Part shown: positions 26,570 through 33,453 of the stretch, piece after piece
How positions within the stretch are numbered: position 1 is the stretch's first letter
Layout: the number at the start of each line of letters is the position of its first letter
Assembly (NCBI RefSeq): GCF_040100845.1
Contig: NZ_JAZHSH010000001.1
Coordinates: forward strand, 2,898,501 to 2,962,500
Direction of reading: 5' to 3'
Length of the DNA: 64,000 nt
Source of the DNA: Chengkuizengella sp. SCS-71B
Lineage (GTDB): Bacteria; Bacillota; Bacilli; Paenibacillales; KCTC-33759
The notes under the pieces: model-generated
Database searches by the model: none
The model's input: only the letters and a program-made list of their open reading frames with translations
What the model was told of the DNA's origin: nothing
Position numbers and translations under genes: made by a program

Positions 26570-26968
26570 TCACTTCCTCTCACTCTTTGATTTAAAAATC
26601 TCAACCGCATTCAATAAAATAGACGGAACAGGTAATCCGATCCGTCCAGCGTTTTCTATTATGGAAAGCAACTCATTACCAAGGTATAAAAATATAGCTG
26701 CATCACGTATGAAGTGTTGGTCGCCTATTGCTGTATCTGTTAAATGAGCAACTGATATCATGATGAATATCATTACCTTTTTGGCTATCCCTTTAAATCC
26801 CTTGTTGCTTTGTAATCTCCCCTCAACACCTGCAGCTATGATTCCTGAAATATAATCGATCAATACAAAGACAATTAATATTTCAATCAAACTGTTCAAT
26901 CCTCCAAATAGATATGATCCTATTGAACCTAATGAAGCGATAACAAATTTAAATATTGTATTTTCCAA
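26570..26968 (-). CDS. Phage holin (toxin secretion/lysis family)
   Basis: A 132-residue protein starting at TTG 26968 behind GGGGGGAGAG. Hydrophobic segments LGSIGSYLFGGLNSLIEILI and VLIDYISGIIAAGVEGRLQS contain the D-Y/SGI-AA signature of the phi-13/TcdE holin family. It forms membrane lesions that let the amidase reach the wall. Its start lies inside the 3' end of the BhlA-like gene, indicating translational coupling. Confidence 0.88.
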   Translation of the reverse strand: MENTIFKFVIASLGSIGSYLFGGLNSLIEILIVFVLIDYISGIIAAGVEGRLQSNKGFKGIAKKVMIFIMISVAHLTDTAIGDQHFIRDAAIFLYLGNELLSIIENAGRIGLPVPSILLNAVEIFKSKSERK

Positions 26969-27065
26969 ATCTCTCCCCCCTTAAAAAGTGATAAATAAGC
27001 AACCAAACAAAAAGGACCGCAAAGGGTCCCTGAGTTAAAAAATATTGAATGATATTTAATTCCAA
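26949..27065 (-). CDS. BhlA/UviB-like holin-related peptide
   Basis: A 38-residue peptide from TTG 27065 behind GGAGGGTGGAG. It begins MELNIIQYFLTQGPFAVLFV and continues WLLIYHFLRGERFGKYNI. This matches BhlA/UviB (QGPFAVLF-W-LLFY) known from Bacillus prophages and bacteriocin plasmids, though shorter than usual. It overlaps the following holin gene by 20 bases. The 5' part is repeated in truncated form at 28,551 and 29,241. Confidence 0.8.
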   Translation of the reverse strand: MELNIIQYFLTQGPFAVLFVWLLIYHFLRGERFGKYNI

Positions 27066-27210
27066 TCTCTCCACCCTCCTTAACATTAAAGGACCCTGCT
27101 GTTAAAAGGTTCATCACCAAATTTTGTGATTTATCCATAAAAATAGGAAAGCATCTATATAATCCTGGTCATAATGTTAGCGACTAAACAAACACTAGGA
27201 GGATTCATAA

Positions 27211-27369
27211 ATGCTTTCCCTATCACTAGATTTGCCAGAATTTAAAGTCATTAAACAAGAAAATGGTTCGAATTTTCATTTTGTAGTCGTTGAGAAAGAA
27301 TGTGAAGAAGAACGTTGTCCTTACTGTGGGTTTCTCGCTGGCAAGTCGGGTTCTATTCTCATTAGTTGA
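27211..27369 (+). pseudogene. ISL3-family transposase N-terminal fragment
   Basis: From ATG 27211, behind AGGAGG, the frame reads MLSLSLDLPEFKVIKQENGS and then ERCPYCGF, the N-terminal zinc-finger start of ISL3 transposases. Homology stops near 27,340 and the frame ends at 27,369 in YjcZ-unit DNA. The remaining transposase is absent. Confidence 0.8.
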
Positions 27370-27467
27370 TCAGGACAATATGTTCTACTTGCAGCAACAA
27401 GAATGATAACCAAAAGAATAAAGAGTACTAGAACTAATGCAGCTCCAGAACTACTGTGTCCACTCAT
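27321..27467 (-). CDS. YjcZ-like small sporulation protein A
   Basis: A 48-residue protein from ATG 27467 behind AGGAGGGG. It has MSGHSSSGAALVLVLFILLV then IILVAASRTY, the hydrophobic core of the YjcZ family. Its last ~10 residues are encoded in DNA shared with the ISL3 fragment, so the natural C-terminus has probably been replaced. Unlike its siblings it lacks the CATAGTATA motif upstream. Confidence 0.75.
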   Translation of the reverse strand: MSGHSSSGAALVLVLFILLVIILVAASRTYCPDQLMRIEPDLPARNPQ

Positions 27468-27633
27468 GTTAACCCCTCCTTTCTATATACGATATAATAT
27501 AGAATCCCCGCTGGTATCTGGTGGGGACGGACTATCAAATATTTATTTTTTATTATTTGCAGAAGCTAGTTACAACTCCTCTATTTGCATGTAAATCTAG
27601 ATATCTTCCATCTATAGAAAACCACCATGTACA

Positions 27634-27759
27634 CTAAAACCTACTAAAGCCTAAATCTAGTCGTTCAAGCTCCTCAAGTCTTCTTTCTCTATAACTCCAA
27701 CTTCCAACTAAAATAATAACTAATAATATAAATAAAACCAAAACTATAGCTGCTCCCAT
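27634..27759 (-). CDS. YjcZ-like small sporulation protein B
   Basis: A 41-residue protein from ATG 27759 behind GGAGGTG. Core MGAAIVLVLFILLVIILVGS followed by a charged tail (YRERRLEELERLD). YjcZ-family proteins are short single-helix membrane or coat-associated peptides linked to sporulation. Part of a seven-gene array. Confidence 0.75.
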   Translation of the reverse strand: MGAAIVLVLFILLVIILVGSWSYRERRLEELERLDLGFSRF

Positions 27760-27790
27760 AAAAACACCTCCATTCTATACTGTGATGTAA

Positions 27791-27799
27791 TATACTATG
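27791..27799 (-). promoter_or_regulatory. CATAnnnTA -10 motif before gene B
   Basis: CATAGTATA, matching the -10 consensus shared by mother-cell sigma factors E and K, 32 bases upstream of the start. No clear -35. Confidence 0.5.
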
Positions 27800-27858
27800 T
27801 TAAAAAATCTACTTTGATTGGACGTGTATCCTAGGGTGAGTACACATTTTTCATAGTT

Positions 27859-27948
27859 TTAAACCCCACTATATAAATAGTAGGGTTTTCCGTTGAGGAA
27901 TTCTATGAGAGCACACCCTCCTATTACTAGGAGGTTATATATTCTATG
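27859..27948 (-). ncRNA. Putative short transcript upstream of gene B
   Basis: A CATAGAATA motif (27948-27940) is followed by a small hairpin CCTCC/GGAGG and ends in a terminator hairpin (AAACCCTACT/AGTGGGGTTT, 27889-27861). A similar cassette recurs before genes C and D. Confidence 0.4.
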
Positions 27949-28017
27949 TTCTGTAGCTTCATTTGGTATAGACAGGTGACATACTTGGTTAGAAATGTGC
28001 TATTATACCATTTCATA

Positions 28018-28066
28018 AAAAAAGGATCGCATAGGGTGAATGATATTTAATTCCAATCTATCCCTG
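28018..28066 (-). repeat. Degenerate BhlA 5' fragment
   Basis: A shortened version of the BhlA start region (GAATTAAATATCATTC and CCTATGCGATCC) with an internal deletion. It belongs to the repeated unit of the array. Confidence 0.5.
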
Positions 28067-28140
28067 TGCAAAATATTGCAAAATTCTTTCCCTATAACTT
28101 CCAACTAAAATAATAACTAATAAAAACTATGTTAAAACAT

Positions 28141-28296
28141 TCACTTCATAAGAGAAGGCATGAAAAATGCCGTCGCCGTAGGTGCTGTAGTATATCCCGA
28201 ATGTCCACTTGCAGCAATTAATATGATAACTAAAAGGATGAATAGCACTAGTACAATAGCTGCGCCAGTACCAGAACGTCTTCCATAATCACTCAT
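28141..28296 (-). CDS. YjcZ-like small sporulation protein C
   Basis: A 51-residue protein from ATG 28296 behind GGAGGAATT. MSDYGRRSGTGAAIVLVLFI then LLVIILIAASGHSGY, followed by a Thr/Ala-rich and hydrophobic tail (TTAPTATAFFMPSLMK). Same core as the other members, distinct C-terminus. Confidence 0.75.
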   Translation of the reverse strand: MSDYGRRSGTGAAIVLVLFILLVIILIAASGHSGYTTAPTATAFFMPSLMK

Positions 28297-28328
28297 TCGA
28301 ATTCCTCCTTTCTATATATAATGTAATA

Positions 28329-28337
28329 TATACTATG
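28329..28337 (-). promoter_or_regulatory. CATAnnnTA -10 motif before gene C
   Basis: CATAGTATA 33 bases upstream of the start codon, in a stretch conserved upstream of genes B, D, E and F. Confidence 0.5.
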
Positions 28338-28398
28338 AAAGGAAAATCTAAACTGCTTGGGTTAATACTCTGATACAAGCGCACATTTTTCATAGATT

Positions 28399-28486
28399 AA
28401 AACCCCACTACATTAATAGTGAGGTTTCCGTAGAAGGATTCTATGAGTGCACACCCTCCTATTACTAGGAGGTTATATATTTTATG
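28399..28486 (-). ncRNA. Putative short transcript upstream of gene C
   Basis: CATAAAATA (28486-28478), then hairpin CCTCCTAGTAATAGGAGG, then terminator AAACCTCACTATT/AGTGGGGTTT (28427-28399). Same order as before gene B. Confidence 0.45.
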
Positions 28487-28550
28487 TTCAACCCCTTCAT
28501 TTTGGTATAGACAGGTAACATACTTGTTTGAAAATGTGCTTTATCCTAAG

Positions 28551-28632
28551 TCAAACAAAAAGGACCGCAAAGGGTCCCTGAGTTAAAAAATATTGAATGA
28601 TATTTAATTCAAATCTCGCCACCCTCCTTAAC
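28551..28632 (-). repeat. Truncated BhlA 5' copy
   Basis: About 80 bases nearly identical to the BhlA gene start (27,008-27,080), but the TTG start is changed to TTT and a stop follows the VLFV codons. It is not translated as BhlA. Confidence 0.8.
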
Positions 28633-28636
28633 ATTA

Positions 28637-28664
28637 AAAAACCCTGCTTTTATAGGCAGGGCTT
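28637..28664 (-). terminator. Terminator after gene D
   Basis: GCCCTGC pairs with GCAGGGT across ctataaaa and runs into TTTTT on the minus strand. Confidence 0.8.
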
Positions 28665-28727
28665 CTAAAATTTAATAATAAATAAACACTTTAGTACTGT
28701 ATATAATTGTTGAATCCTTGAACCTAA

Positions 28728-28994
28728 TCACAACAACTCATTAATTAAATTTAACTGTTGCATTCTTTCAATTAGCCCTTCTGGGGTTTCCAATTCTGAT
28801 ACTCCCCTAAGTGCCTCAATCTCTGCTATCAATTCTGCTTGCAATGCAAGCAACTCTTCTCTACTTAATGAGCTTAATGAACCCCCTGAGCCATATCTCA
28901 AACGTCCTCTAGAACTCATTAAAATGATAACAAGAAGAATAAAGAGTACTAGAACAATGGCAGCTAAACTATTAAATCCTTTTTTAGATGTCAT
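28728..28994 (-). CDS. YjcZ-like small sporulation protein D, long form
   Basis: An 88-residue protein from ATG 28994 behind AGGAGGGATGA. MTSKKGFNSLAAIVLVLFIL opens the YjcZ core, which continues LVIILMSSRGRLRYGSG. It then has an added helical, Glu/Leu-rich tail (REELLALQAELIAEIEALRG) that could form a coiled coil. Gene G has the same layout. Confidence 0.75.
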   Translation of the reverse strand: MTSKKGFNSLAAIVLVLFILLVIILMSSRGRLRYGSGGSLSSLSREELLALQAELIAEIEALRGVSELETPEGLIERMQQLNLINELL

Positions 28995-29028
28995 AGAATC
29001 ATCCCTCCTATCTATATATGATGTACTA

Positions 29029-29037
29029 TATACTATG
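29029..29037 (-). promoter_or_regulatory. CATAnnnTA -10 motif before gene D
   Basis: CATAGTATA 35 bases upstream of the start codon. Confidence 0.5.
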
Positions 29038-29098
29038 AAAGGATAATCTATTTTGATTGGACGTGTATCCTAGGATAAGTTCTCATTTTTCATAGATT

Positions 29099-29175
29099 AA
29101 AACCCCACTATAAATAGTGAGGTTTTCCGTTGAGGGATTCTATGAGTGCTTAATAGTTCTGCCATATATACTATG
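29099..29175 (-). ncRNA. Putative short transcript upstream of gene D
   Basis: CATAGTATA (29175-29167) followed, without the CCTCC hairpin, by the terminator AAACCTCACTATTTATAGTGGGG (written in two arms, 29125-29099). Confidence 0.35.
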
Positions 29176-29240
29176 TTCATACCCTTCATTTGGTATAGAC
29201 AAATGACTTGATTGTTTGAAAATGTGCTATATTATCCTAA

Positions 29241-29322
29241 GTCAAACTAAAAGGACCGCAAAGGGTCCCTGAGTTAAAAAATATTGAATGATATTTAATT
29301 CCAATCTCTCCACCCTCCTTAA
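29241..29322 (-). repeat. Truncated BhlA 5' copy with intact start
   Basis: Keeps GGAGGGTGGAGAG and the TTG start and encodes MELNIIQYFLTQGPFAVLLV before TGA, a 20-residue version of the BhlA peptide. It may still be translated. Confidence 0.75.
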
Positions 29323-29330
29323 CATTAAAG

Positions 29331-29352
29331 AACCCTGCTTTAATAAGCAGGG
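29331..29352 (-). terminator. Terminator after gene E
   Basis: CCCTGCTTATTAAAGCAGGG hairpin followed by TTCTTTAATG on the minus strand. Confidence 0.75.
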
Positions 29353-29389
29353 ATTTTAAATTTACTATATAATTTATCTATTCACATGC

Positions 29390-29512
29390 TCAATAATTAG
29401 CGGGGCAATGAATCCCTGAATATCTTGAACGCCCACTTGCAGCAATTAAAATAATAACTAAAAGAATGAATAGTACTAGAACAATTCCTGCTGCAGAACT
29501 ATGTCCACTCAT
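29390..29512 (-). CDS. YjcZ-like small sporulation protein E
   Basis: A 40-residue protein from ATG 29512 behind GGAGGGATT. MSGHSSAAGIVLVLFILLVI, then ILIAASGRSRYSG and a short Cys-containing end. Nearly identical to gene F over the first 27 residues. Confidence 0.78.
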   Translation of the reverse strand: MSGHSSAAGIVLVLFILLVIILIAASGRSRYSGIHCPANY

Positions 29513-29544
29513 GTTAATCCCTCCTTTCTATATATAATGTAATA

Positions 29545-29553
29545 TATACTATG
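29545..29553 (-). promoter_or_regulatory. CATAnnnTA -10 motif before gene E
   Basis: CATAGTATA 33 bases upstream of the start codon. The terminator hairpin of the unit follows at 29617-29645, where the repeat is cut by foreign fragments. Confidence 0.5.
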
Positions 29554-29612
29554 AAAGGAAAATCTATTTTGATTGGACGTGTATCCTAGGGTAAGTACAC
29601 ATTTTTCATAGA

Positions 29613-30182
29613 TTAAGACCCCACTACATAAATAGTGAGGTATTCCGTTTCTACTCGCTCAAACCCTGTCGATTCCCCAACCTCTGCAATCGCTCTACTT
29701 GCTCCTTCTCCTTGTCCACCTACGGTGATCCGTCTACTCAATATACCTTGTAAAGTATATCCTCTCACCATTAATTGCTCCGTGTTTTCTTGTTTGATTT
29801 CCCGATGTCTGATCACACCGACTTTATTCGTACTTAACACAATGAAGTGATCCTCTTGTAATGTTTCCGTGTTGTTTTTATTTAGATTAATGTGAAGTTC
29901 AAACTCTCCTTGATTGAAAAGGATATTATTTTCATCCATGGAAATCATGTGGTTAGAGTAGATGCTGACAATCAACTTGTTTTTCCATGTATCATCTGCT
30001 ACTCTTAGTGGTGCTATAACTAGAATCTTAGAAGCTTCAAAGGAATCAAACAACATTTGTTCTAAAGCTGTTAGTGTGATCACCGTCTTACCTAAACCCA
30101 TTTCCAACAATAGTGCTAAAGCAGGTGTATCTAAAATTCGCTCGATAGCATATTCTTGGTATTTGTGTGGTTTAAAATCCAT
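29613..30182 (-). pseudogene. Chimeric ORF: helicase N-terminus joined to tail-protein fragments
   Basis: The 189-codon frame starts as a phage SNF2-type helicase (MDFKPHKYQEYAIERILDTP, Walker A LLLEMGLGKTVITL) for about 66 residues. It then changes to a Gp37-like tail protein: GEFELHINLNKNNTETLQED, KVGVIRHREIKQENTEQLM, and after skipping about 130 residues VGGQGEGASRAIAEVGEST. The same tail segments are intact in the gene at 35,664. The frame ends inside the array terminator. It is a product of recombination, not a functional gene. Confidence 0.85.
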
Positions 30183-30342
30183 TTCTGCTGTTCCTCCACA
30201 AATTGATTTATCTTTTCAACAGAATCAATGACGTATACTTTTGCATTTCGTTCGTTTAGTTCTTGTTTTCGTTTCACCTGTAAAGGTCGAAGTCTTTCTC
30301 CTGGTGCTTTCATTTCTACAAAGACGATATCCCCACCAGGGA
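30131..30342 (-). pseudogene. VRR-NUC nuclease C-terminal fragment
   Basis: An open frame without a start reads GGDIVFVEMKAPGERLRPLQ and then VKRKQELNERNAKVYVIDSV, the C-terminal half of a VRR-NUC domain. It overlaps the helicase start by 52 bases, the order seen in many phages. Its 5' part is cut off by the IS256 fragment at about 30,343. Confidence 0.8.
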
Positions 30343-30343
30343 A

Positions 30344-30725
30344 AAAAGTCTATCAGGCTCTTACGTTGGAAGAAGCAGAACTTTCCTTCGACTCTTTCAA
30401 GGAAAGGTGGGGCAAAAAACATCCCATTATTATTCGATCTTGGGAAACGAATTGGGTAGAGTTGACGGCTTACTTTAGCTATCCACCTGCCATTAGAAGG
30501 ATGATTTACACCACCAATATCATCGAAGGGTATCATAGACAACTTAGAAAAGTTACAAAAACAAAAACAACCTATCCATCGGATGAGGCGTTAAGAAAAA
30601 TTATTTATTTAGTCACAATGGAAGTATCCAAAAAATGGTCTATGCCGTTAAGAGATTGGAAAGAATGTATATCACAATTAAGTATTTATTATGAAGATCG
30701 GATTCAACCTGAATTATTAGGGTAG
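30344..30725 (+). pseudogene. IS256-family transposase C-terminal fragment
   Basis: Reads SFKERWGKKHPIIIRSWETN, PPAIRRMIYTTNIIEGYHRQ and DEALRKIIYLVTMEVSKKW, the conserved end of IS256 (Mutator-type) transposases including the final catalytic Glu region. The N-terminal two thirds are missing. After the stop, TTGCGATA/TATCGCAA (30,762-30,813) with a T run may be the remnant terminal hairpin. Confidence 0.85.
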
Positions 30726-30886
30726 TGCCGGCTTGACATGGAGCCTCTGCGGGCACGATGTTTTGCGATAGTTGGATACATATTCTTCAAATTGTATCGC
30801 AAGTTTTTTGAATCAGCCTATCATGCCCGCCACTCCAAGTAAAGCCTTTTAAGTTAGTTTAGAAAAATCCATTTACACAAAAGAAT

Positions 30887-31009
30887 TTATATTCCCCCAG
30901 ATCTCGGGCCCCCATTCATTTCAAAACCTGCATATGCAGCAATTAAAATAATAACTAAAAGAATGAATAGTACTAGAACAATTCCTGCTGCTGAACTATG
31001 TCCGCTCAT
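30887..31009 (-). CDS. YjcZ-like small sporulation protein F
   Basis: A 40-residue protein from ATG 31009 behind GGAGGGATT. MSGHSSAAGIVLVLFILLVI, then ILIAAYAGFEMNGGPRSGGI. Same core as gene E with a different tail. Confidence 0.78.
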   Translation of the reverse strand: MSGHSSAAGIVLVLFILLVIILIAAYAGFEMNGGPRSGGI

Positions 31010-31040
31010 GTAAATCCCTCCTTTCTATATATAATGTAAT

Positions 31041-31049
31041 ATATACTAT
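31041..31049 (-). promoter_or_regulatory. CATAnnnTA -10 motif before gene F
   Basis: CATAGTATA 32 bases upstream of the start. The unit terminator hairpin follows at 31111-31140 (AAACCTCACTATT with its partner). Confidence 0.5.
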
Positions 31050-31192
31050 GTCAAATCATCTGAACTGCTTGGGTTAATGTTCTGATACAAGCGCACATTT
31101 TTCATAGTTTAAAACCCCACTATATAAATAGTGAGGTTTTCCGTAGAGAGATTTATGAGCATACAGCCTCCTATTTCTAAGAGGTAATAAAC

Positions 31193-31453
31193 CTAAAACG
31201 TTTGCATCAATTGCTGGAGTAAAGCCCGTTGTGTTTGTTCAATCCTTACAATTAAATCAAATTGCGTTTGAATTAAAGCTTGTTGTTCTTGAAGTGCTAA
31301 TAGCTGTTCTTCATCTCTTATATCAATTGTTCCAATTGTATCCCCTGAGCCATATCTCGAACGTCCTCTTGCAGCAACTATAATGATAACTAAGAGTATG
31401 AATAGTACTAGAACAATGGCAGCTAAACTACTAAATCCTTTTTTAGATGCCAT
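31193..31453 (-). CDS. YjcZ-like small sporulation protein G, long form
   Basis: An 86-residue protein from ATG 31453 behind AGGAGGGATGA. MASKKGFSSLAAIVLVLFIL, LVIIIVAARGRSRYGSGDT, then a Gln-rich helical tail (LLALQEQQALIQTQFDLIVR). Paralogue of gene D. Confidence 0.75.
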   Translation of the reverse strand: MASKKGFSSLAAIVLVLFILLVIIIVAARGRSRYGSGDTIGTIDIRDEEQLLALQEQQALIQTQFDLIVRIEQTQRALLQQLMQTF

Positions 31454-31487
31454 AGAATCATCCCTCCTTTCAATATATGACTTAATA

Positions 31488-31496
31488 CATACTATG
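31488..31496 (-). promoter_or_regulatory. CATAnnnTA-like motif before gene G
   Basis: CATAGTATG, one mismatch from the motif seen in the other units, 35 bases upstream of the start. Confidence 0.4.
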
Positions 31497-31660
31497 AAAG
31501 GATAATCTACTTTGATTGGACGAGTGTCCTAGTGCAAGTACACATTTTAAATAGTTTAGACCCACTATATAAATAGTGAGGTTTAGATCGGCTACACTTA
31601 ACTGGACAGAAAAATTAAGGTCAAGTAGAATACAACTAATATTATTGAGGAGAATCTACT

Positions 31661-31945
31661 ATGACAAAAAGAAAACGAAGAACATTTAGTCCGGAATTCA
31701 AGCAACAAATGGTGCAGCTTTATAAAAGGGGTAAACCACGTAAAGATATAATTAGAGAGTATGAATTAACACCATCAGCACTTGATAAATGGGTTGTGCA
31801 GAGTGATACATCGGGATTGTTTAAAGAAAAAGACAATTTAACCCCTGAGGAACAAGAGCTAAGAGAACTTAGAAAAGAAATCAAACAACTTCGAATGGAA
31901 AATGATATTTTAAAGCAAGCAGCGCTGATCATAGGACGAAAGTAA
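31661..31945 (+). CDS. IS3-family transposase orfA
   Basis: A 94-residue HTH_Tnp_1 protein: RRTFSPEFKQQMVQLYKRGK, ELTPSALDKWVVQSDTSG, and a coiled-coil end LRKEIKQLRMENDILKQAA. ATG preceded by GAGGAG. orfB starts two bases after its stop, and a frameshift may produce the OrfAB fusion, but no clear slippery run is present. Confidence 0.9.
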   Translation: MTKRKRRTFSPEFKQQMVQLYKRGKPRKDIIREYELTPSALDKWVVQSDTSGLFKEKDNLTPEEQELRELRKEIKQLRMENDILKQAALIIGRK

Positions 31946-31947
31946 AT

Positions 31948-32781
31948 GTGATTAAGAATAATCGTCACAAATACTCGATATCAGCAATGTGTAAAGTCCT
32001 AAACATCTCAAGAAGCACCTATTATTATGAAGCAAAGGAAAATTCCTCGGAAGATAATCTGGCATCTACTATGATTGATATTTTTAATGCAAGTCGTCAA
32101 AATTATGGAACTCGCAAGATGAAAATCGAGTTAGCTAAGTTAGGATATCAGGTATCTAGACGACGAATTGGTCGGATTATGAAAGAGCAGGGATTGGTTT
32201 CTACCTACACCATCGCACAATTTAAGCCACATCCAACAACGTATAATGAGTCTAAACAAATAAATGAATTGAACCGTAATTTTGATCAAGAAGAAGAATT
32301 GAATGTGGTCGTCAGTGACCTAACCTATGTAAGAGTCAATCAAAAGTGGCATTACATATGTGTATTTATTGATCTTTTCAACAGAGAAATCATCGGGTAC
32401 AGTACAGGTCCTAACAAAGATGCAGCATTGGTTTATCGTGCGTTTGCATCTATTCAGAGAGATCTTCGTAAAATACAATATTTCCACACAGATCGTGGAA
32501 ATGAATTTAAAAATAAGTTGATAGATGAAGTGTTAGAGACATTTGATATTAAGCGTTCTTTAAGTATGAAAGGTTGTCCTTATGATAATGCTGTAGCCGA
32601 GGCTACGTTTAAAATCATCAAAACAGAGTTTATTAGAAGACATCAATTTGCTAGCTTAGAAGAGTTATCCATAGAACTGCAAGATTACATACATTGGTTT
32701 AATTACATTCGAATTCATGGAACATTAGGATATTTAAGCCCGATTGAGTATAAACTTGAACACCTTAAAAAAGTTGTCTAG
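31948..32781 (+). CDS. IS3-family transposase orfB
   Basis: A 277-residue DDE integrase, complete. HTH_21 at ISRSTYYYEA; catalytic Asp in VVVSDLTYVRVNQKWHYICV, second Asp in YFHTDRGNEFKNK, Glu in GCPYDNAVAEATFKIIKTE, C-terminal WFNYIRIHGTLGYLSPIEY. The GTG start follows the orfA stop directly. Probably active. Confidence 0.92.
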   Translation: MIKNNRHKYSISAMCKVLNISRSTYYYEAKENSSEDNLASTMIDIFNASRQNYGTRKMKIELAKLGYQVSRRRIGRIMKEQGLVSTYTIAQFKPHPTTYNESKQINELNRNFDQEEELNVVVSDLTYVRVNQKWHYICVFIDLFNREIIGYSTGPNKDAALVYRAFASIQRDLRKIQYFHTDRGNEFKNKLIDEVLETFDIKRSLSMKGCPYDNAVAEATFKIIKTEFIRRHQFASLEELSIELQDYIHWFNYIRIHGTLGYLSPIEYKLEHLKKVV

Positions 32782-32843
32782 TTTTGTGTTGACAATCCAG
32801 TTTCCGTAGAGAGATTTTATGAGTGCTTAATAGTTCTTCCTTA

Positions 32844-32852
32844 TATTCTATG
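32844..32852 (-). promoter_or_regulatory. CATAnnnTA motif of the IS-split unit
   Basis: CATAGAATA. Before IS insertion this lay about 70 bases upstream of the unit terminator, as in the other units. Confidence 0.4.
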
Positions 32853-32946
32853 TTTAAACCCTTCATTTTGGTATAGACAAGTGACTTGATTGTTTGGAAA
32901 TGTACTTTATCCTAAGATTGTTACTAGTGCTCTTATATTAAAGCAT

Positions 32947-32979
32947 AAAAAAAGAACCAATACTGTCAATGGCTCTTAA
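32947..32979 (-). terminator. Terminator after the XkdX-like gene
   Basis: On the minus strand AAGAGCCA pairs with TGGTTCTT (one G-U) and is followed by seven T. It probably ends the late structural transcript before the YjcZ array. Confidence 0.75.
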
Positions 32980-32982
32980 TCG

Positions 32983-33099
32983 TTATCCAATAATTTGGTT
33001 GTATTGTTCTTGTGTAATCCACCCTTTACTGATTGCATTTTGTAATCCTGCAGCATTCAATTTTCCCGTGTCATATAATCTTTTTAATGTATCAAACAT
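32983..33099 (-). CDS. XkdX family protein
   Basis: A 38-residue protein, MFDTLKRLYDTGKLNAAGLQ then NAISKGWITQEQYNQIIG, matching XkdX of PBSX-like phages (GWITEEQYKEITG-type ending). XkdX genes lie at the end of the tail module next to the lysis genes, as here. AGGGGGAATTT precedes the ATG. Function unknown. Confidence 0.85.
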   Translation of the reverse strand: MFDTLKRLYDTGKLNAAGLQNAISKGWITQEQYNQIIG

Positions 33100-33118
33100 G
33101 ATAAATTCCCCCTCAAAT

Positions 33119-33400
33119 TTATAATAATGAATCTAGAATTAGCATATCCACTGTTTCTTTGATAGATTTTACCTCTTCTTCAACTGGATGAGACTTATTG
33201 ATGACTTCATACCACAACTCGTCAGTTTGTGGATTCATATATAACACTTCTCTTTCCCCTGATCCTAACACAGGTTTTACAGGTAATTGATCCACTTCCA
33301 CCCCTCTACTTTTTGCTTCCAAAGTAAGTAACTCAGGTTTATAATGAATGGTCGTCACCCTAGCTCGTTCTTCTGTTTCTACTTCATAAAATAAAACCAT
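33119..33400 (-). CDS. Phage tail-end protein of unknown function
   Basis: A 93-residue protein (MVLFYEVETEERARVTTIHY), acidic, with SIKETVDMLILDSLL at the end. Position between a large tail-tip protein and XkdX corresponds to the XkdW-type gene of other prophages. The start has GGAGG nine bases upstream. Family not certain. Confidence 0.7.
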   Translation of the reverse strand: MVLFYEVETEERARVTTIHYKPELLTLEAKSRGVEVDQLPVKPVLGSGEREVLYMNPQTDELWYEVINKSHPVEEEVKSIKETVDMLILDSLL

Positions 33401-33453
33401 AATAAAAAACCTCCATTTTCATTTTGTTCATATCATTATAAAAGCTAACTCTA

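Larger units (their letters stand above)
31585..32800 (+). mobile_element. Intact IS3-family insertion sequence
   Basis: A 1216-base element with related ends (GATCGGCTACACTTAACTGG and GATTGTCAACACAAAACTAG on opposite strands) and a TTT target duplication (31582-31584 and 32801-32803). It has cut the terminator hairpin of the last YjcZ unit: the flanks GTGAGG and TTCCGTAGAG rejoin to the sequence seen in other units. Carries orfA and orfB. Confidence 0.88.

Noticed and set aside
26929-27138. 69-codon frame on the minus strand over the BhlA region
   Set aside because: It reads the same DNA as the BhlA-like gene in another frame, has no ribosome binding site and no recognisable protein pattern.
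28330-28440. Short frame starting ATGAAAAATGTG behind each array terminator
   Set aside because: It is open in one unit but stops after a few codons in others, so it is not conserved as a protein.
30228-30343. 5' part of the 165-codon plus-strand frame
   Set aside because: Only residues after about 30,343 match IS256 transposase. The earlier codons are the antisense of the VRR-NUC fragment.
27180-33000. CRISPR array
   Set aside because: The repeats are several hundred bases long with genes inside, not short regular repeats with unique spacers.
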